Source: Actinomycetota bacterium
GTDB taxonomy: Bacteria; Actinomycetota; Thermoleophilia; Miltoncostaeales; Miltoncostaeaceae
DNA: 14,150 nt
NCBI GenBank assembly: GCA_005800465.1
Contig: SYFI01000156.1
Location: forward strand, 1 to 14,150
Direction: 5' to 3'
In this document: positions 1 through 5,839 of the stretch, in pieces
Numbering within the stretch: position 1 is the first letter of the stretch
Layout: the number at the start of each line of letters is the position of its first letter
Position numbers and translations under genes: made by a program
The notes under the pieces: model-generated
The model's input: only the letters and a program-made list of their open reading frames with translations
Told to the model about the DNA's origin: nothing
The model's database searches: none

Positions 1-2
1 AT

Positions 3-686
3 GCGCTGGAGGCCGCTGATCTTGTGGCCGACATGGATGCCAACGGCATCGCCGCGTCGGTGGCCTTTCCCGCCAATGAGCCGGGGATGGATGGCGATTT
101 TCGCGAGGCCAACGGTCGTGTGGCCGATGCCGCGGTCGCATACCCCGGGCGCATCATCCCGTTCTGCAGAATCGATCCCACCCACCCCATTGGCCGGGCG
201 CTGGCTGATGCCGATGCCACTGGGGTCCGTGGGGTCAAGTTGCACCCGGTTGCGCAGCGGTTCCACCCCGAGGGGGACGAGTGCGTGAGCGTGGTGCGCG
301 AGGCCACCGACCGCGGGTGGCCCGTGCTGTTTCATGCGGGATTCGGGGCCCGTCCACTGGGTGATGCGTTTGCACGGCTCATTGATCACGTCCCCGATGC
401 CCGGTTGATTCTCGCCCATGGGGGGAGAGGGGATCACCGGGCGCTTGTCGCCGCGACCGCTGGTCATCCGGGTGTGCTGTTTGACAGCTCAATCGCCGCA
501 CTGCCCGACCTTGTGACCCTGGCCCCCGAGCGCATCGTGTTCGGGTCGGATCGCCCCTATGGGGACCACGCACAGGCGCTTCATCTGGTGGGTGTTGCCG
601 CGCGCGTAGCCGGATGGGACGACACGGCGGTGCGCGGGGTGCTCGGCGAGACGCTGCTCAAATGGATCGGACCGGTGGGGTCGTGA
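3..686 (+). CDS. Amidohydrolase-family (amidohydrolase_2-like) metal-dependent hydrolase, 5' end outside window
   Basis: The frame is open from the first base, so the N-terminal part, including the metal-binding HxH strand usual for this TIM-barrel superfamily, lies upstream of the window. The visible 220-odd residues carry later family landmarks: the strand VRGVKLHP, then VLFHAGFG with a candidate metal His, LILAHGG with a second His, and IVFGSDRPYG, whose Asp matches the conserved catalytic or metal Asp near the barrel end. Proteins of this class hydrolyse or decarboxylate small carboxylated or cyclic substrates in the cytoplasm; the substrate cannot be read from the sequence. The stop TGA at 684-686 overlaps the GTG start of the next small gene, suggesting translational coupling. 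The family call is fairly sure and the exact reaction unknown. Confidence 0.82.
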   Translation, partial: ALEAADLVADMDANGIAASVAFPANEPGMDGDFREANGRVADAAVAYPGRIIPFCRIDPTHPIGRALADADATGVRGVKLHPVAQRFHPEGDECVSVVREATDRGWPVLFHAGFGARPLGDAFARLIDHVPDARLILAHGGRGDHRALVAATAGHPGVLFDSSIAALPDLVTLAPERIVFGSDRPYGDHAQALHLVGVAARVAGWDDTAVRGVLGETLLKWIGPVGS

Positions 687-943
687 ATCGTGCAGATGCC
701 ATCCGGGTGGTGGCGCTCACCGCCCAGGCCGAAATGGCGCTGGTGCGACGCGATGAGGTAAGCGGTGCATTGCTGGCACAGGCAGCGCGGGCTGCCGAAG
801 GAACGTCAGCGGCAGCGGTACTGGCCGAGGCCGGGCACCTGATGCGGGCGGCACCGGAGCGGGAGGCGGTTCGTCAGGCAGCGCTGTCACTATGCCGCAT
901 GGGCCTGCGCGAAGCCGAGGCAGTGGCCCTAAGGGAAACGTGA
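683..943 (+). CDS. Small helical protein of unknown function, coupled to the amidohydrolase
   Basis: This is an 86-residue ORF starting with GTG at 683-685, which overlaps the amidohydrolase stop in a GTGA arrangement; GGTGGGG just upstream can serve as ribosome binding site. An ATG further upstream in this frame would lie deep inside the amidohydrolase gene and is less likely. The product is rich in Ala, Arg, Glu and Leu and should be mostly helical, with no signal peptide or membrane segment. I recognise no family. The overlap and the GC-rich third codon positions favour a real gene made together with the hydrolase. The repeat region starts only a few bases after its stop. Confidence 0.6.
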   Translation: MNRADAIRVVALTAQAEMALVRRDEVSGALLAQAARAAEGTSAAAVLAEAGHLMRAAPEREAVRQAALSLCRMGLREAEAVALRET

Positions 944-948
944 AGCCC

Positions 949-1060
949 CCCAACTGACCCCCCGGCTGACAGGCACCTTGTCCACAGGGGCTCAAGCGGC
1001 GTCCGCAAGCGGTTTCCATCATCAGAACGGACAGAACGTGCGCAATACGTGACGCAGCTA
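949..1060 (+). repeat. REP-like repeat unit 1
   Basis: This 112-bp unit begins CCCAACTGACCC and contains three stem-loops: GACAGG-CAC-CTTGTC at 968-982 (one G.T pair as RNA), GCGG-CGT-CCGC at 996-1006, and TGCG...CGCA at 1039-1056. The same order of motifs recurs in unit 2. It starts 5 bp after the stop of the small ORF. Confidence 0.75.
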
Positions 1061-1180
1061 CCCAACTGACCCCCGACTGCCCCCGGCTGACAGGCACCTT
1101 GTCCACATGGGGTCAGGCGGCGCCTGCAAGCGGGATTCCACCACCTGGATGTCTTGGACATGCGTAAGACGTGACGCATC
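1061..1180 (+). repeat. REP-like repeat unit 2
   Basis: This is a direct copy of unit 1 with a 9-bp insertion near its start. Its stem-loops are GACAGG-CAC-CTTGTC at 1089-1103, CAGGC-GGC-GCCTG at 1114-1126, and ATGCGT-8 nt-ACGCAT at 1160-1179. The second and third stems differ in sequence from unit 1 but still pair, a sign that the structure rather than the sequence is kept. Confidence 0.75.
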
Positions 1181-1217
1181 CGGCGGGAGGTGCTGATGAC
1201 CTCGTCCGACCCCGGGT

Positions 1218-1763
1218 TTACTGAGCCGCGATCACCGCACGGAGATAGAGCTGGGCGACCTCATCATCCCGTCCGAGCAACGACCAGAGGCGTGCAACAT
1301 CGAGGAATAGTGGAGGCGGATGGTCACCGACTGCAGCGCGGTGGCTGCTCCATGGCCAATCTGCGGGGCTCGCTACCCGGCCAGCCGTCACCGGGTTTAG
1401 AGCGACATAGCGGAGCACGGCGGTCAGTTGGCGATCGTCAATCACCTCCACCGAATTAAAGCGGGAGCCGAAGAGGTGCCCCGAGGTTTCGTGGCGCTGG
1501 TTGAACCGCCGTGCGTACGAACCGAGCGCATCCCGGCATCCACTGGAGAGGTCTCCCGGGGCGGCTTCGACGACGAGGTGGATGTGATTGTCCATGAGGC
1601 AGTAGGCCAGGAGCCCCCAATCCCAGCGATCGACTGCACGGGCGATCCACTCAAGGAAGATCACGCGGTCAAGGTCATCGAGGAAGATTTCCTGCCGGTT
1701 GTTGCCCCGCGTCGTCACATGATGTATCGAGCGCGCCTTCGTGCTCCGTCGGTCTCGGGCCAT
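1218..1763 (-). CDS. REP-associated tyrosine transposase (RAYT, IS200/IS605 Y1 superfamily)
   Basis: This 181-residue single-strand DNA transposase of the Y1/HUH superfamily would nick REP hairpins with an active-site tyrosine. Visible landmarks are the N-terminal strand HHVTTRGNNRQEIF (res 14-27), the HUH motif DNHIHLVVE with His60 and His62, the helix GSYARRFNQRH with Tyr83 as probable nucleophile, GHLFGSRF (95-102), and the RAYT-typical YVALNPVTAGRV and WPWSSHRA near 119-152. All catalytic positions are present, so the enzyme may be active. I chose the ATG at 1761-1763 because RAYTs start MAR...-YHVT-RGN; the frame is open further to 1889, but that extension is Arg-rich and unlike the family. 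Its cognate-looking hairpins lie on both sides. Confidence 0.85.
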   Translation of the reverse strand: MARDRRSTKARSIHHVTTRGNNRQEIFLDDLDRVIFLEWIARAVDRWDWGLLAYCLMDNHIHLVVEAAPGDLSSGCRDALGSYARRFNQRHETSGHLFGSRFNSVEVIDDRQLTAVLRYVALNPVTAGRVASPADWPWSSHRAAVGDHPPPLFLDVARLWSLLGRDDEVAQLYLRAVIAAQ

Positions 1764-1879
1764 GGTGATCCGCTCAGTTGCGAGTTCGGGGTATCCAACC
1801 GCTCTGCGACGCGATTGGCGACGCGATGTGCGCCGCCCGGTACAGAACGTGGTCATTCGTGACATCCCGACGGGTGGCG

Positions 1880-1893
1880 CCCATTCCAATGGG
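1880..1893. repeat. Perfect hairpin upstream of the transposase gene
   Basis: CCCATT-CC-AATGGG is a perfect stem-loop, with an extra G-C pair outside it. It sits next to the inverted REP-like core, in the place where units 1 and 2 have their second hairpin, so it may be the diverged equivalent. Confidence 0.5.
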
Positions 1894-1901
1894 CCGTCTT
1901 G

Positions 1902-1930
1902 CCTGTGGACAGGGTGCCTGTCAGCGGGGG
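1902..1930 (-). repeat. Inverted copy of the REP-like core
   Basis: Read on the minus strand, 1902-1925 matches 965-988 of unit 1 at 23 of 24 positions. The single change turns the G.T pair of the stem into G-C, giving a perfect GACAGG-CAC-CCTGTC palindrome. Followed on the minus strand by C-rich sequence as in units 1 and 2 but in opposite orientation, it forms the right-hand border of the element. Confidence 0.75.
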
Positions 1931-1950
1931 TGGGGTGGGGGGTGGCTTCG

Positions 1951-1987
1951 GAACGACGAAGGGCGCCCTTGGGCGCCCTTCGTGTTC
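1951..1987 (-). terminator. Strong hairpin, probable terminator of the mrp-ferredoxin operon
   Basis: ACGAAGGGCGCCC (1956-1968), a TT loop, then GGGCGCCCTTCGT (1971-1983) form a perfect 13-bp stem, extended by GAAC/GTTC across a one-base bulge. It lies 19 bp beyond the ferredoxin stop. There is no run of U on the minus strand, so termination may need a factor, or the hairpin may protect the mRNA 3' end. Confidence 0.6.
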
Positions 1988-2005
1988 ATCTCGTGGTGGG
2001 GTTGG

Positions 2006-2317
2006 CTAGCCGCGGGCGGCCAGGAACTCCTGCACCATCTTCTCGCCGGCCTCGTGGCCCTGGTCGAAGTAGACGCGGTTGATCTCCTTGAACGCCCCCC
2101 ATTGAGCGGGGATGTCGTCCTCGGCCATAGTGGCGTCGACCGGGCAGGCCTCGACGCAGGCATCGCAGTCAATGCATTCGGACGGATCGATGTACAGCAT
2201 CGTCGCGGTGTCCGCGTTGTCCTCGCCTGGGGCGGGGTGGATGCAGTCGACTGGGCACACGTCCGCGCAGGAAGTGTCCTTGGTGCCGATGCAAGGCTCG
2301 GTGATGACGTATGCCAA
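2006..2317 (-). CDS. fdxA: Seven-iron (3Fe-4S/4Fe-4S) ferredoxin, FdxA-like
   Basis: This 103-residue soluble electron carrier has eight Cys at 9, 17, 21, 25, 48, 51, 54 and 58. The pattern C-x7-C-x3-CP then CxxCxxCxxxCP is that of actinobacterial seven-iron ferredoxins, where the first group with the distal Cys holds a 3Fe-4S cluster and the second a 4Fe-4S cluster. It probably accepts electrons from 2-oxoacid:ferredoxin oxidoreductases, such as KorAB in this window. The start is TTG at 2315-2317, preceded by AAGGAG six bases upstream, giving (M)AYVITEPC as in the family; the frame continues upstream to 2584 but that part is antisense to mrp. It follows mrp by 61 bp and may be co-transcribed. 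Confidence 0.93.
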   Translation of the reverse strand: MAYVITEPCIGTKDTSCADVCPVDCIHPAPGEDNADTATMLYIDPSECIDCDACVEACPVDATMAEDDIPAQWGAFKEINRVYFDQGHEAGEKMVQEFLAARG

Positions 2318-2346
2318 CAGAGGCTCCTTGGGCGCTCGATTTCTAT

Positions 2347-2362
2347 GGACGCGATGGCGTCC
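2347..2362. other. Hairpin between mrp and the ferredoxin gene
   Basis: GGACGC-GATG-GCGTCC is a perfect 6-bp stem with a 4-base loop in the 61-bp gap. It could be a weak terminator for mrp or an RNA processing site that lets ferredoxin be expressed at a different level. No U-run follows. Confidence 0.35.
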
Positions 2363-2378
2363 GGGATCGGGGGAAAGT

Positions 2379-3458
2379 CTACCCCGTCGCGCGGGCGAGG
2401 CCCACGGCTCCTGCAACTTTCGTCGCGATGATGCGAAGCTCCTTCGCCGCAGCGCTGTCTGGGCGAGCGGCCACCACGGGCAGGCCCTCGTCGCCAGCCC
2501 GTGCGACATCCGATTGAAGCGGCACCTGACCCAGCAATGGCACCCCGATATCGGCTGCAAGTGCTGCGCCTCCACCACCGGCAAACACCTCGTACCTTGC
2601 CCCGGTGTCCGGCGCGATAAACCACGACATGTTCTCGATCACGCCGACCACGGGGAGTTCGACCCGGTCGGCCATCGCCGCTGCGCGACGCGCCACCCGC
2701 TGCGCGGTGAGCTGTGGGGTGGTCACCACCACCACGTGCGCGGCGGGTAAGAGTCCTGCGAGTGACAGCGACACGTCCCCGGTCCCCGGCGGCAGGTCCA
2801 CCAACAGCACATCGGGGTCGTCCCAGAAGACCTCAGTGACAAACGAGGTGAGGGCCTTGTGCAGCATTGGCCCGCGCCAGATCACGGGGTTGTCGTCGGC
2901 GGTCATGAATCCGATTGACATAAGGCGCACGCCGTGGCTCTCCACCGGGATGATCAGGTCGTCCATCATCACCGGCTGCCGGTCGGCGCCCATCATGCGG
3001 GGAACCGAATAGCCGTACACATCGGCATCGAGAAGGCCCACCGAGTATCCGGCCTCGGCCATCGCCACGGCCAGGTTGCACGTCACGCTCGACTTGCCCA
3101 CGCCACCCTTGCCCGATGCCACGAGAATCACCTTGGTGGGCGAGTCAGCATCGAAGGGGCTGTCCTTCCGTGGCCCTCCGATGATGCTGTCGCGCACTCC
3201 TGCGCGCTCCTCATCGGTCATGGTGTCGAGCCCCACCTGCACACCCTCTACGCCCGGGAGCACCGCCACGGCCTCGCTCACCCGGCGCTGGATCTCGGCC
3301 TTCAGGGGGCACCCGGCCACAGTGAGCTTGATCGTGATCACCACCCGCGAGCCGTCGACCTCGACCGTTCCCACCATGCCGAGCGCCACGATGCTGCGGT
3401 GCAGTTCCGGGTCGAGCACGCGGTCGAGCGCCGCGATTACCTCATCCCGCGTGATCAC
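2379..3458 (-). CDS. mrp: Mrp/ApbC/NBP35-family Fe-S cluster carrier ATPase
   Basis: This is a 359-residue cytoplasmic P-loop ATPase that carries and inserts Fe-S clusters. It has an N-terminal MIP18/DUF59 domain (res 1-80, with the conserved Cys in TVAGCPLK), then the ParA/MinD-like domain: deviant Walker A GKGGVGKS (116-123), LLDADVYG (142-149), Walker B LLVDLPPGTGD (218-228) and VIENMSW (273-279). Where many Mrp proteins have a cluster-bridging CxxC after ENMS, this one reads FIAPDTGARYEVF with no Cys, as I recall for actinobacterial members. The start is GTG at 3456-3458, overlapping the upstream MBL gene stop by 4 bp (GTGA), so translation is probably coupled. The ferredoxin downstream is a likely client. 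Confidence 0.93.
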   Translation of the reverse strand: MITRDEVIAALDRVLDPELHRSIVALGMVGTVEVDGSRVVITIKLTVAGCPLKAEIQRRVSEAVAVLPGVEGVQVGLDTMTDEERAGVRDSIIGGPRKDSPFDADSPTKVILVASGKGGVGKSSVTCNLAVAMAEAGYSVGLLDADVYGYSVPRMMGADRQPVMMDDLIIPVESHGVRLMSIGFMTADDNPVIWRGPMLHKALTSFVTEVFWDDPDVLLVDLPPGTGDVSLSLAGLLPAAHVVVVTTPQLTAQRVARRAAAMADRVELPVVGVIENMSWFIAPDTGARYEVFAGGGGAALAADIGVPLLGQVPLQSDVARAGDEGLPVVAARPDSAAAKELRIIATKVAGAVGLARATG

Positions 3459-4090
3459 ATGAACATCCGCGCGTACGGCTCAGCCTGCGCGAGGGTCACA
3501 CCCCACCGGTCATGGCCCGGATAGATCACCGTGTCGCCGGGCACCTCGTCAAACACGCGCGCCAGCGAGCGCACCATGTCGTCGTGGCTCGAACGCGGGA
3601 AGTCCGTGCGCCCGATCCCTATTGCGAAGATGAGGTCACCCACCAGCGCCTGGCCGGCGTCGGCGTTGTACGCCACCTGGCACCCGGGCGAGTGGCCCGG
3701 GGCGGCGATCATATGAAACACCAGATCCCCGCAGGTGATGGTGTCGCCATCCTCGAGGATGGCAGCGGGCGTCACGCCGGGCGTGGGCGGCGGGTTGCCG
3801 AACAGTGCCGGGTTGAACGGCGCCGGCGCAGCCAGCCACTCCTCATCGCCACGGCCCACCCACACCGGAATGCCCTGGGCATCCCAGATGTGATTCTCCA
3901 CCACGTGGTCCCAGTGCCCGTGGGTGTTGAGCACTGCGACGGGAGTCACCCGCATCTCCTCAATTGCTGCAGCCACCCACCCGCTGCTGCCAGCAGCTGG
4001 ATCCACAATCAGGGCGCCTCCGCCCTCCCGGTCCGCCACCACGTATGTGTTAGTGGCCACCGGCCCGAATGTCCCGCCTCGAACGATCAC
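3455..4090 (-). CDS. Metallo-beta-lactamase-fold hydrolase, glyoxalase II-like
   Basis: This is a 211-residue MBL-fold protein with a full binuclear metal site: THGHWDH (56-62, giving HxHxDH), APGHSPG (His133), GDLIF (Asp152) and YPGH (His193). The opening strand MIVRGGTFGPVATNTYVV matches small glyoxalase II-like thioester hydrolases (GloB family). The role may be thioester or persulfide-related hydrolysis; the substrate is not shown. I prefer GTG at 4088-4090 because it fits the family N-terminus and a TACGTT -10-like box lies exactly 7 nt upstream, as expected for a leaderless mRNA. An ATG at 4136-4138 would add 16 residues but lacks a ribosome binding site. It is first gene of the MBL-mrp(-fdxA) operon. 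Confidence 0.85.
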   Translation of the reverse strand: MIVRGGTFGPVATNTYVVADREGGGALIVDPAAGSSGWVAAAIEEMRVTPVAVLNTHGHWDHVVENHIWDAQGIPVWVGRGDEEWLAAPAPFNPALFGNPPPTPGVTPAAILEDGDTITCGDLVFHMIAAPGHSPGCQVAYNADAGQALVGDLIFAIGIGRTDFPRSSHDDMVRSLARVFDEVPGDTVIYPGHDRWGVTLAQAEPYARMFM

Positions 4091-4097
4091 GCAAGAT

Positions 4098-4103
4098 AAC
4101 GTA
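4098..4103 (-). promoter_or_regulatory. Candidate -10 box for leaderless MBL-mrp transcript
   Basis: On the minus strand TACGTT fits the TANNNT -10 pattern, and 7 nt separate it from the GTG at 4090. No clear -35 is seen, which is common in high-GC actinobacteria. Confidence 0.4.
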
Positions 4104-4237
4104 GCGCCTGCTGGGGTCGGCCGACGGCTCAATGTCATCGACGCGCCCGGGAATACCCACGGTACTGCTTGCCTGCACCGCTGTGGCACCCGGCCCGGTT
4201 CGCCCCCCTGTGCCCATCGCGGTGGTCGAAGGGGGTC

Positions 4238-4243
4238 TACAGT
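4238..4243 (+). promoter_or_regulatory. Candidate -10 box for leaderless RpiB-like transcript
   Basis: TACAGT fits TANNNT and ends 7 nt before the ATG at 4251, so transcription would begin at about the A of the start codon. An AAGGGGG stretch further upstream is too far from the ATG to be a normal ribosome binding site. Confidence 0.4.
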
Positions 4244-4250
4244 TTCCCGT

Positions 4251-4700
4251 ATGAAGATCTCCGTAGGATCAGACCTGCGACAGCCCGTCACCGATGCGGT
4301 CATCCAATGGCTTGCCGGGCGGGATCACGACATCACGCTGGTCGGCTCGCTGGCCGACGGCGACGAACGTGAGTGGGTGGACGTGAGCGAGGCCACCGTT
4401 CGGCCCGTCGCGGACGGCACTGCCGACACGGCCGTACTCTTCTGCTGGAGCGGGACGGGCGCCGCCATGGCGGCCAACAAGGTGCGGGGGGTGCGGGCAG
4501 CCCTGTGCGGCGATGCCGAGACCGCCCGCCTGGCGCGCACGTTCAACCATGCCAACGTACTGGTGATGAGCATGCGTGCCACCTCACCTGCCGTCGCGCT
4601 CGAAACGCTTGAGGCCTACCTGGAAGAGCCGTGGGGCGAGGATGCCTTCGACGTGCGCAATGTCACGGCCCTCAACCGCCTCGACGTGACGGGGCCCTAG
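4251..4700 (+). CDS. RpiB/LacAB-family sugar-phosphate isomerase, divergent paralogue
   Basis: This is a 149-residue cytoplasmic protein of the RpiB fold. The core AVLFCWSGTGAAMAANKVRGVRAALC (split here as res 61-74 and 75-86) keeps the catalytic Cys65, the GTG loop, the NK pair and the Arg82 region; FNHANVL (98-104) matches the family HN-ANVL strand. Known RpiB enzymes interconvert ribose 5-phosphate and ribulose 5-phosphate. Two usual positions differ: the opening GSDHAG reads GSDLRQ, and the His of EHND-ANVL is Phe, so ring opening or substrate choice may differ. The substrate is therefore uncertain. It lies alone, divergent from the MBL-mrp operon. Its stop codon overlaps that of the convergent luciferase-like gene through a shared CTAG. 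Confidence 0.82.
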   Translation: MKISVGSDLRQPVTDAVIQWLAGRDHDITLVGSLADGDEREWVDVSEATVRPVADGTADTAVLFCWSGTGAAMAANKVRGVRAALCGDAETARLARTFNHANVLVMSMRATSPAVALETLEAYLEEPWGEDAFDVRNVTALNRLDVTGP

Positions 4701-5836
4701 CTCCCGCCCGATTCGCGGGCGTGCCTGTCCCTTGCACGCTCCACGCCCATTACCCGCTCCTTGTGAAGCTCTGTGGCTTTGGCGCGGGCCATGTCACCCG
4801 ATGCCTTAAGGCCCGCACGCGAACCGTTCAGCGCCGGCATCACATGACGGGCAAACAGGTCGTATGACCGGCGGGTGGCCTCGGGGCCGGCCCACTCATG
4901 ACCCCATATCAGGAAGGTCCCGAACCCACCCGTTCGCTCCTGCAACTGCTCGACGAACTCCACGAGGTCGTCTGGGGTGCCGATTACCCACGATCCGGCC
5001 TCCACCATCTGGTCAACGGTCTGGTTCTTCGGGCCGGGTACCGGGGCAGGCCGGCCGGTGAGCGCCTGCACGTACTCAAACATCCACTCACCACCACCGG
5101 TGCGCACCTCTTCAATGGCCTGCTCACGGGTCTGTGCAAGATGCACGGGCACCACCACGCGCCAGTCATCGCGATTGGCTGTACGCCCGGCGCGCGCGGC
5201 GGCATCCTCGGCGATGGCCCATTGGGCGGCCAGATCGGACGCACCGAAGAAAAGGGAGATCGGTGCGGCACCCAGGCGGCCTGCGAGGGCCATGCCAAAT
5301 GGCGATTCGAGGCTGGGAATGGCCAACGGCGGATATGGCTGCTGGTACGGGCGCAGTTGCAGCACGGCATCGTGCAGTTCCCATCCCGGACCGCTCGCGG
5401 TGAGCGGTCCGGTGGAGGTGAGCAGATGCAGGATGGCCTCGAGCGACTGTTCCATGCGGTCGCGGATCTCCGACGACGGCACGCCCAGCATGGCGGCATC
5501 AGACAGGTGCCCGCCGGGCCCCACCCCAAAGTTGATGCGTCCCCGGGTGAGGTGGTCGAGCAGCACGATGCGGTCGGCCACCATCAGCGGGTGGTGGTAG
5601 GACAGGCTCACCGCACCGGTGCCGAGGCGGATATGCCGGGTGCGCTCGGCGGCCACTGCAAGAAAGATCTCGGGCGATGAGATGTACTCCCACCCTGTGG
5701 AGTGGTGCTCGCCCACCCACACCTCGTGCAGACCTAGGCGGTCCATCAGCACGATCAGATCAAGGTCACGCTCCAGCGCCAACGTCGGGTTCTCACTGGG
5801 ATCGTGGAACGGGGCGAGAAAGGCACCGAAGCGCAT
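4697..5836 (-). CDS. Luciferase-like (LLM) flavin-dependent monooxygenase, limonene monooxygenase-like
   Basis: This 379-residue bacterial-luciferase-superfamily TIM barrel uses FMNH2 or F420H2. Landmarks in order: MRFGAFLAPFH at the first strand, VWVGEHHSTGW (near 39-49), IRLGTGAVSLSYHHPLMVADRIVLLDHLTRGR (from about res 69, the classic LLM HP-ad-a-LD-lS-GR block), FGVGPGG, and a C-terminal WVIGTPDDLVEFVEQL (from about res 282) typical of the family. The general pattern recalls limonene 1,2-monooxygenase of Rhodococcus, but the substrate is not proven. A ribosome binding site GGAGG lies 7 nt before the ATG. The gene begins 3 nt after the stop of the lipoprotein gene, so the two form an operon. 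The last ~50 residues are a charged tail beyond the barrel. Confidence 0.88.
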   Translation of the reverse strand: MRFGAFLAPFHDPSENPTLALERDLDLIVLMDRLGLHEVWVGEHHSTGWEYISSPEIFLAVAAERTRHIRLGTGAVSLSYHHPLMVADRIVLLDHLTRGRINFGVGPGGHLSDAAMLGVPSSEIRDRMEQSLEAILHLLTSTGPLTASGPGWELHDAVLQLRPYQQPYPPLAIPSLESPFGMALAGRLGAAPISLFFGASDLAAQWAIAEDAAARAGRTANRDDWRVVVPVHLAQTREQAIEEVRTGGGEWMFEYVQALTGRPAPVPGPKNQTVDQMVEAGSWVIGTPDDLVEFVEQLQERTGGFGTFLIWGHEWAGPEATRRSYDLFARHVMPALNGSRAGLKASGDMARAKATELHKERVMGVERARDRHARESGGS

Positions 5837-5839
5837 TGG

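Larger units (their letters stand above)
949..1935. mobile_element. RAYT/REP-like element: transposase gene flanked by inverted hairpin repeats
   Basis: A REP-associated tyrosine transposase gene (1218-1763, minus) is bounded on the left by two tandem hairpin-rich repeat units and on the right by an inverted copy of the core of those units. This is the architecture of a RAYT with its cognate REP/BIME sequences. The outer limits are set by the repeats. I see no target-site duplication, and RAYTs are typically domesticated and do not make one. The element sits neatly between the small ORF ending at 943 and the ferredoxin terminator at 1951, so it interrupts no recognisable gene. Confidence 0.7.

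Noticed and set aside
717..1179. Minus-strand ORFs across the small ORF and the repeats
   Set aside because: They read through the repeat hairpins and give Pro/Arg/Gly-rich products without a family.
949..1180. Tandem repeats taken as a CRISPR array
   Set aside because: There are only two long units of 112 and 120 bp with internal hairpins, no short repeat/unique spacer pattern and no cas genes.
2318..2584. Longer ferredoxin with about 89 extra N-terminal residues
   Set aside because: The extension is antisense to nothing useful and overlaps the mrp 3' end in another frame; the TTG at 2317 has a clear AAGGAG and gives the family N-terminus.
4720..4735. Another copy of the REP-like core (GTGCCTGTCC)
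   Set aside because: Only about 10 bases match, the opposite stem arm is missing, and it lies in the coding end of the luciferase-like gene.
4898..5680. Plus-strand 260-residue ORF opposite the luciferase-like gene
   Set aside because: It is an antisense shadow of a well-supported gene, rich in His/Gly/Arg without motifs.
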